A stretch of DNA of 64,000 nucleotides from Rehmannia glutinosa. Lineage: Eukaryota; Streptophyta; Magnoliopsida; Lamiales; Orobanchaceae. The number at the start of each line of letters is the position of its first letter. Position 1 is the stretch's first letter. Below are positions 57,219 to 64,000 of this stretch, piece after piece. A program made the position numbers and the translations under genes. The notes under the pieces are model-generated. The model saw only the letters and a list, made by a program, of their open reading frames with translations. It searched no databases and was not told the origin of the DNA. The stretch spans positions 49,235,150 through 49,299,149 of the forward strand of contig CM071935.1 of the NCBI GenBank assembly GCA_016081115.2, in the 5' to 3' direction.

Positions 57219-58496
57219 TGTTAGATAAATGTTGTTATCAAGATTTTGATGATTTTGTTTAAATGAATTTTTATACCAAAACAATGTTTATAAATGTTTT
57301 CCAAATACTCCCAATTGATTTAAAATGTTTTTACTAATTTTTTGGAGTATTTTTTGAAGTTTATTTTTGAGAAAAAATCGGACAACATTTCAAGTTGGAG
57401 GTCGACCAGTCGAGCAAACGGTCGACCGGTACCTGGAGAACGAACAAAATGAAACAGAACACTCCAGACTTGAAATTGTAAAGAGGGGGACCGGTCCGAG
57501 TAGTGGCCGACCGGTCGGACCCTAGGGAGACCGGTCGGACCCCCCTGTGACCGGTCGACCCCCCTGTGAATGGTACCTGGATTGCACTAATTTTTCTAAT
57601 GTTCAAATTTTTCTATAGGGCAACCGGTCGCGCTGTGGAATTTTTTGACAGCAAAATTTGTACCATTGGACTCCTTATCAGCAAGATTTGCTTTTCAATT
57701 TTGTACATTATTTCTACATCTTGTGATCTTCTTTTTGTAGACAAAAGTGAAGAATGAGGAGCCTATGTTGGTGAAGACTCTCTTATATATAGAGGATGAT
57801 TTGAAGACACAAACAAGAACTATACAAGCAAATACACAACAAGAAAATCTTCAAATTTATCTAAGCTTTCATAGTCAACATCCTTGTTGTATTTACAGCC
57901 TAAGTATTTCACTTTCACATCTTGAGGTCTAGGCTTGATTCTTGATTACACTTGCACTCAAAATTGTATTATTCATTATCGAGTTGTAATCTGGAGTTTT
58001 TTTGGGTTCATCATTCAACACAAGATATCCTTGTGAGTGTTCTTGTGGTAAGAACACACTTGGGTGATCTATGTATTAGGTGCAAGAAGATTGTGGTAAT
58101 CTTCTTATTGAAGAGTTTGGTGCTCTTTGAGGTGTTGAAGAATTTGGTATTCTTCAAGGTTGAAGATTGTGGTAATCTTCACAAGGTGTCGTAGAAGATT
58201 GTGGTAATCTTCAAAGGAGATTGCGGTAATCTCCAAAGAGGTGTTTTAAGGTGATGTTGTATTAATTGTGCTAATTAATAAAATCTTTTTTCTTTTTGAA
58301 ATCCATCCCGGAGATATTGGGGTGGTAGAGGACTAGGCCCTAGGTGGTTTGAACCTCTATAAATCGAGGAGTGTTGTTTTATTTCCGCACCTTTATTCTT
58401 GTCTTTGATTGATCATTCGAAAAAGAGGGCTAATTGCGAAAAATCGGCATAATCTATTCACCCCCCTCTAGGTTATTGTAGCCACTTGGACTAACA
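57219..58496 (+). repeat. 3' LTR of nested element
   Basis: Same length as the 5' LTR, with few differences. Hairpin array at 58037-58280, where the stem GAAGATT near 58192 and the last stem (TATTAATT, loop GTGCT) are perfect. Confidence 0.92.
58037..58280 (+). other. Hairpin array in 3' LTR of nested element
   Basis: Includes GTGTTCTT (58037), TTGAAGAAT with loop TTGGT, TGAAGATT, GAAGATT, GGAGATT with loop GCGGT, and TATTAATT with loop GTGCT (58260-58280). Stems pair almost perfectly. Confidence 0.82.
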
Positions 58497-58501
58497 CTTT
58501 C

Positions 58502-59868
58502 TATCTCGTATACTGAGTCTGGAAATCCTTCCACAAGATGACTCCTTGCAAGTTTGTTGATTTTCTTGAAATTCATATGACTCTAAGAGGTTTCCATCTA
58601 TCAGTACCATAATCATAATGCACATTATCAAATTGCTTAGGGATGTTAGGATCATATTGCTGCCTCTTTTATCTGTATGTATGTGTGTGTTTTAGCAATT
58701 GCTTTCTTGGGATAATTATGAAATCTCTGAGTGTAGTACTTGGGTGCATATGTGTGCTGATAATAGCTCTTCTGCCTTGGGAATGACATTTGTTGAGGTT
58801 GAGGTCTTTGCCATTTTTGCTTGTATCCCATAGGTCTTTGCTGATGTTTCACATTATTCCAATTAGCTTGGTTTGGATAGTTTCTGCCATTCCAATCATA
58901 TGTATTTCTTTGATGAAATTTTTGGGGCTTTTGGTAGCTCTGTTTGCTTCTTACAGAGTATTTTCTGTTTGGAGTCTGCTGAGGGACTTGTCTGAATTTC
59001 TTTTCAGCTGTCCTTTCAACATACTCTACTGGCTTCTTTCCTTTTCCTTTATAACCTAGGCCAGTATGATTGTGATTGTGCTTTGGAGTAAATGTGGGTG
59101 CAGCATTTGGTGTTTTGGGTTTTTGGAATCCTTCATTGCTTGAAGATCCATTTTCCAAAATCACTCTTGGAGTTTGACTATGCACAAAGGAATTAAATCT
59201 TATGCCTGTCTTGTCTCCACATTCTTTTTGACTCATAATAAGTTCATCCAATGATTTGGATGCTTTTGTAAATAAGACAATCACATTTTTAAGATATTTT
59301 TCCCTATTTTCTGTAGCCGCTAACTCTGCTATGATGTTGGCATTTTCAGCCTTCAGCTTAGTGTTCTCATCAGTTATGTGACTTAGAGTACTCGGCTCTT
59401 TTGTCAGCTGTGAGTTTGGCTTTTAAGCTGGTTGTTTTCCTCATTTAAAAGTGTGTGAGAGGTTTTAATGTGCTTAAAATCTTTCATCATTTTGCCTAAT
59501 GAATCATAAAGATTTGTGGGTGATGAAGTGTGTGTATCACAGTCACTATCACCTGAATCAGAATAAGATGAGTTAGAATGTACCTCATCTTCTTGATCTT
59601 GTTCTTTGGCCATGAGGAAGATTAAAACCTCTTCTTTTGTGTCACTTGAGTAGTCAGCTTCACTACTCTCTAAGTTTGCTGTTTCTTTACACTTGGCTGG
59701 CTCAGCAGTCTCAGCAACCAATATGGCTTTCTTCTTTTCCTGTCTTCTTTCCCTAAAGACTCTTCTTTCTTCTTCATTTCTGTACTTGTTGAGTGGTGGG
59801 TATGAACAGTCAACAGCAAATGTCCTGGTTGTCTGCAATTCCAACATAGGTTCTCAGCTCTCTAATCA
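58502..59868 (-). pseudogene. Copia gag (C-terminal part) and start of integrase region
   Basis: At the right edge a zinc knuckle (CWNCRQPGH, then a frameshift, FAVDC) marks where gag begins here; everything upstream is deleted. Then come an acidic region (59847-59404), a coiled coil, KASKSLDELIMSQKE (59270-59230), and a basic Q/Y/N-rich tail to 58652. 58590-58502 encodes the start of the GAG-pre-integrase region. No protease motif is visible between them. Confidence 0.78.
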
Positions 59869-60173
59869 ACATTAGTCCTTTTATAATAGTTCAATAGAGT
59901 TGACTCAAATCAGTCGTGTCCTTGAGGGATATCTTAGTTGGCTATTAAGCTAAGTTACCCACTCAACATACTTGATAGAGTCGTTGATAGTATAACTCGG
60001 CTGCTTGAGCCAAATACTTAACTTAGTTGATTTGGTTTTTAACAGCAGAATACTTAACACCTTTTGATTGATTTTAAAGCTTGTTTTTAACACTCGTTTT
60101 AGCACTTAGTTATTTATCAGTTGGATAGCGGATTTAACTAACAACATATATAAAGTAAATGCAGGGATGTAAA

Positions 60174-61658
60174 TGTAAGTCCAAGCGGCTACGATAATCT
60201 AGAGGGGGGGTGAATAGATTATCTCCATCTTTTCGATTATACCCTCTTTTTCAAACTGAATGCTCAAAGACAATAATGAAGGTGCGGAATGTAAACAACA
60301 CACATCGATTTATAGAGGTTCAACCCACCTAGGGCCTAATCCTCTACCACCCCAGTATATCCGGATGGATTTCAAAAAGAAAAAAGATTTTATTAATTAC
60401 CAAAATTAATACAACACCAACTTACAACAACACCTTGAAGAGCACCACACTCTTCTTCAACACCACCTTTGAGATTACCACAATCTCTTCTTGAAGATTA
60501 CCACAATCTCCAACGGCACCTTGTGAAGATTACCACAATCTTCAACCTTGAAGAATACCAAATTCTTCAACACCTCGACAAGAAGATTACCACAATCTTC
60601 TCACACCTAACACCTAGATCACCCAAGTGTGTTCTTACCACAAGAACACTCACAAGGATATCTTGTGTTGAATGATGACCAAAAATCAAGATTACAACTC
60701 AATAATGAATAATACAATTTGGGTGCAAGTGTAATCAAGAAATGAAAGCCTAGACCTCAAGATGTGAAAGTGATAAGCTAGGCAAACTACAACAAGAATA
60801 ATAACTATGAAGAACAAATATTTGCTTGAAGTGTATCTTGTTGTGTTGTATCTCAATTGTTGTCTTGCTTGCTCCAAAACTTCCTCTATTTATAGGAGAT
60901 GATTGATCAAGCATAGGGTTGAAAATCTACAGAAAAATACAATTAAAATCAAGAATATAGCTGTTAGAAATCAATCCCACATTTTAAGGAAAGTTTGTCT
61001 GCTGTCAAACGGTCATAATTTTGTTGTCAAAAGATAGGGCGACCGGTCGCGCACAAATAGAGTTTAAAACAAACATTTCAACATTTAACACGGGGCGACC
61101 GGTCAACGTAGGGTTCGACCGATCGTCCCCCTCTATGGTCGGTCGCACAACACGAATTCAAGCAGGGAGGAGTTCTGTTTCACAATTAAACTCCCAGGTA
61201 CCGGTCGACAGGGTGTCGACCAGTCGACGCCACCGATCGACACCCTGGTCGACCGGTCGACCTGGTCCATTTTCCTTCCGTCTCATTTTTCTGTTTCAAA
61301 AATCATCTTCAGGTACGGGTTGCCCTCTACGGCGACCGGTTGACCTCAAGACAGAAATGTTGTCCAATTTTTGTCGAAAATAAAACTCAAGAAATACTCC
61401 GAAAATTTAGTAAAAAAATTTTAAACCAATCGGGAGTATTTAGACAACATTTAGGAACCTTGTTTTGAAGTAAAAACTTATAAACATAAAATCATTAAAA
61501 GTGTTGTCCAATTTTATCTAAAATAAAACTTGAAGAAATACTCCGGAAAATATTAAAACCATTTTAAATCAATTAGGAGTATTTGAACAACAATTAAAAA
61601 CATTGTTTTGGTGTAAAAATAAAATCATCAAAATTAAGATAAAAACATGTATCAAACA
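60174..61658 (-). repeat. Solo LTR of the gag-only family, minus orientation
   Basis: Read on the minus strand it starts TGTTTGATACATG and ends CGCTTGGACTTACA, as in the 7756 LTR. It is flanked by GTAAA (60169-60173 and 61659-61663). Length 1485 bp. Confidence 0.92.
60391..60649 (-). other. Hairpin array in minus-strand solo LTR
   Basis: In the LTR sense: GTGTTCTT hairpin (60649-60629, loop GTGGT), several GAAGATT- and GAGATT-type hairpins, and a last one with stem TATTAATT and loop TTGGT (60411-60391). Confidence 0.82.
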
Positions 61659-62811
61659 GTAAATGCTGAAAGTAAATTGATACAAGTAATTTTTATAGTG
61701 GTTCGAAGATGGGGTAATTCTTCTAATCCACTCTTCTCCAACTCCTGGAGGAATCTTCTAAGTAACAGATCAAGTTACAAAGCACTTTGAACAATCTAGA
61801 GAGACGACTTTGATCACACAAAGGCTTCTCTTGTGACTCAAATTCTTCACGAGGCAGCTGTCTGGCTACTTTAGTTCAGTCTCAAGTTCTTGGATCTGAT
61901 CACGAAGCCCTCCAACAAACTTAAAACTTGGTTCGACCTTGAACCTTTCTACAATCCTTCAACTTGGAAAGTAAACCCTTTTTTGATCTTCAAATGATTT
62001 CACTTCAACTGGTTGAAGTTGTCTATCCTTCACAGCTTTTGTTGGATCGAGTTTCTTCGAGTTTTAGGTTTTAAGGAATATTTTTAAATGTTTTGAGAAT
62101 ATTGCAGGTTAATTGCTTGGATAATACTTGCTCTTTCTAGGTTCAGGTGACCCTTTTCTCAAATGCTTCCTCAGCCTTTTATAGTGCACATTTTAAATTT
62201 GTCCGTTGAAGAGATAGGCTAGTTTCAAATGTCACTTTGTGTTCGTTGGCTTGTCTTTTCTTGGTCTACAACACTTGTGATGTTGATCCTTCCTCGTATT
62301 AATCGGCTTTTTAGCTTTACAGGTTCTGACACAAGATGCAGTATTTCCCATTGGCTTATTCCTTTGCATATTTCTGGGTCAAACACTTTAAAACCTGGCA
62401 GCTTGACATATTACTATATCGAGTAATATTCTTGACTTTATTCCAACGGACTAACTCAAATGTCCTGACTTGACTACTGTCTTTACCCCAGGTGACTTGA
62501 GTCTTGTCTAATCATAAGATTGACTCAACTATTACTTCAACTGTTAGACTTGGCTCTTTAAGTTGACTTGACTGGCACTTCTCACAGCTGTTCCATAGCT
62601 GACTCTCCTTTAGTCGAGTCCTTGACTTTCTTCTAGTCTTCATTCCAGTCCGCAATTGACTTCTTGTAATCTTTACTTAGCAGAGTTAACTCAGCTCTTC
62701 CAGTCCTATCTATTACAATACAGATTTACAAAGAAAATGGGGTGCCAACTTTCTAGTTTAAGTTTTACACGATATCATCAAAATCTAACAAATAAATTTC
62801 CTAACACACTA

Positions 62812-63213
62812 CAACGGATGAACCTCAATCACGACATAGTGAGACAAAAATCTCAGCTACGAGAAGGAAACAATTACATTGAACCTGTTGATGCTTAAAA
62901 ATGGGTCAAGATCAAATAGTATCAAAATGTTGAAACGATAGACAAACCTTTCAAATGATTTTCTTATCTCCAGCAGAGATAATCGCAGGGTAAACACTTG
63001 ATGCTTAACCTTTGGCTACATAAATAGAAAATTTAATTCAAGAAAAATGTCAGTATTTAAAACAACACAGTAAGGCCAGAGGGGCAATAAAAACAACTCT
63101 TCATACTTACCAGTTACTAGGAATATGCTATTTTGAATAGCATAATAATTTGTTTGCTCTATTCTTAAAAGAAAAATGTTCTACAAATATGCATTAATTA
63201 TTTCTAAAACCCC
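62812..63213. other. Right flank of copia element, no gene seen
   Basis: AT-rich; nothing recognised. Confidence 0.4.
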
Positions 63214-63445
63214 GTCTGGTTTGCGGCGTACAGATTCACAAAAGGTTTTGTCCTCGGATCGAAAGCCATAGCTTGATCGCTGGCCAACAATCCCTGTCCT
63301 CTCAGCAGATTCGTGAAATACATGCTGTCGAATTTCCCAGGGCTCATCGGATCATTGAATGCCGCGATCGGGGAATCCTATTTATTGTTGGCGTAGAGCT
63401 TTCATAGGCCTTGGACGTAATATGGGTTCATGGACGGATCGTGAT
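63214..63445 (-). pseudogene. Class III peroxidase exon fragment
   Basis: After a CAG acceptor (63446-63448) the minus strand encodes peroxidase C-terminal sequence: AAFNDPMSPGKFDSMYF, then GLLASDQAMAFDPRTKPF and NLYAANQT. Two stops (TGA and TAG, both one transition from sense codons) interrupt the first third, and similarity ends at about 63214 before the normal C-terminus. An intact relative is a secreted haem peroxidase acting in the cell wall. This is a relict or captured piece. Confidence 0.82.
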
Positions 63446-63844
63446 CTGAATATATTATAGAGGTTATCATAAGTAAGCAGTGGAACCAATCACAGATGGA
63501 CCACACATAGTCCAGCACTAAGCAACATATATCATAGAGATACAACAACGGACAACACAAAGTCCAACTAACTAGACAACAGAAAAGTAAAAGATCACAG
63601 ATCTACAAAAAATATGGACCCCCTCGCACCTCAGGATTCCACTGCACTCAAGATGCAGGGTCAAGAAGGGTTCCTTAAAGAACTATATACCGAACCAAGA
63701 TAGAGAGTAAGGGACAAGAAAAATCTTACTACCAGAAGCTAGTTTAGGGTTTCTCACCACAACCAAAGTTCACCAAGGAGCACGAATCACCAAGAATTAA
63801 AGCTCAAGAACCAGAAGCACCAACCCACCATAAGGCGAATAGGT

Positions 63845-63857
63845 GCTCTGATACCAC
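63845..63857 (-). other. Primer-binding site of a minus-strand LTR element
   Basis: GCTCTGATACCAC is the exact complement of GTGGTATCAGAGC, the standard tRNA-Met site. An LTR lies just to its right. Confidence 0.75.
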
Positions 63858-63860
63858 TAT

Positions 63861-64000
63861 TGGGTATCTATCCGCCTAAAGAAAGGATAATACACTAAGT
63901 ATGTCAAATTAAAGACTCATTATGTTCAAAATATTACTCTAGACTCAAATCGAAAAGAAACTTGCAAGAAATAAAGAATAAAGAATATATGGGCAGAAAC
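63861..64000 (-). repeat. Partial LTR at window edge
   Basis: Begins TGGGTATCTATCC, three bases from the primer site, so it should be the inner end of a 5' LTR of a minus-strand copia element that continues beyond the window. The matching internal coding region is not seen to the left. Confidence 0.55.

Larger units (their letters stand above)
51997..58496 (+). mobile_element. Complete gag-only LTR element (6.5 kb) nested in integrase
   Basis: Two LTRs of equal length (1278 bp each) at 51997-53274 and 57219-58496, flanked by CTTTC (51992-51996 and 58497-58501). It has a primer site at 53275, a gag-like ORF, no pol and no ORF2. A deletion at about 56338 joins the segment upstream of ORF2 directly to the segment downstream of it. 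Low LTR divergence indicates a recent insertion. Confidence 0.92.
40609..62806 (-). mobile_element. Sirevirus-like Ty1/copia element with three nested insertions
   Basis: Minus-strand element: LTR ends TGTAGGTCTC (40609) and CCTAACA (62806), flanked by CACTA on both sides (40604-40608 and 62807-62811). From right to left: 5' LTR, gag, integrase, reverse transcriptase, RNase H, long ORF3, polypurine tract, 3' LTR. Three members of the gag-only LTR family sit inside it, each with its own 5-bp duplication. The protease, primer site and gag N-terminus are missing and pol is full of stops, so it is dead. The long extra ORF after pol fits the Sirevirus group; I infer this from layout. Confidence 0.87.
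59869..62806 (-). repeat. 5' LTR of large copia element, truncated and interrupted
   Basis: Homologous to 40609-42414 and ending CCTAACA at 62806. Its inner ~70 bp (TGTAGGTCTC end) and the primer site are missing; the junction with gag is near 59869. It is interrupted by a solo LTR at 60174-61658. TATA and other signals resemble those at 2801-3950. Confidence 0.82.

Overview
The window is nuclear DNA from a flowering plant, most likely a dicot, in a repeat-rich heterochromatic region. The evidence is GT-AG introns, AT-rich sequence, nested LTR retrotransposons with tRNA-Met-type primer sites, a MULE transposon carrying a Ulp1-like gene, and exon scraps of plant cullin, beta-tubulin and class III peroxidase. 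I found no intact host gene. Almost every coding region belongs to a transposable element, and most are broken.

Layout, left to right. 1-3950: the 3' part of a Ty1/copia element resembling the Sirevirus group, with its third ORF and 3' LTR, sitting in an older copia remnant (3960-4510). 6490-15695: a three-LTR array of a gag-only (TR-GAG-like) family, flanked by one 5-bp duplication (GTGAG). It carries a gag-like ORF and an intact 487-codon second ORF. 16265-25733: a MULE with a near-perfect 9-bp duplication, holding a Ulp1-like gene (+) tail-to-tail with a MULE transposase gene (-), both decayed, and a 1.5-kb non-autonomous CACTA element inserted inside it. 26630-28590: a copia LTR fragment split by a solo LTR. 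28591: one end of a second CACTA-type element. 29665-36026: a decayed Ty3/gypsy element. 37205-38883: exon-sized host gene scraps on the minus strand. 40609-62806: a minus-strand Sirevirus-like copia element with duplication CACTA, into which three members of the gag-only LTR family have inserted: solo LTR 42714-44082, a complete 6.5-kb element 51997-58496, and solo LTR 60174-61658. 63214-63445: a broken peroxidase exon. 63861-64000: the edge of another LTR.

The most interesting signal is in the gag-only LTR family. The transcribed part of each LTR holds about eight short hairpins. Nearly all have a five-base loop ending in GGT (usually GTGGT), while the stems differ. Between family members both sides of a stem change together, so pairing is kept. 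This looks like a selected RNA structure. The same elements also have clusters of the palindrome CGACCGGTCG in the LTR and again about 180 bp upstream of ORF2.

The most unusual structural signal is the left LTR of the large copia element, around 40780-41460. It reads as an ordered zipper of LTR pieces and neighbouring flank pieces and should be checked as a possible assembly error.
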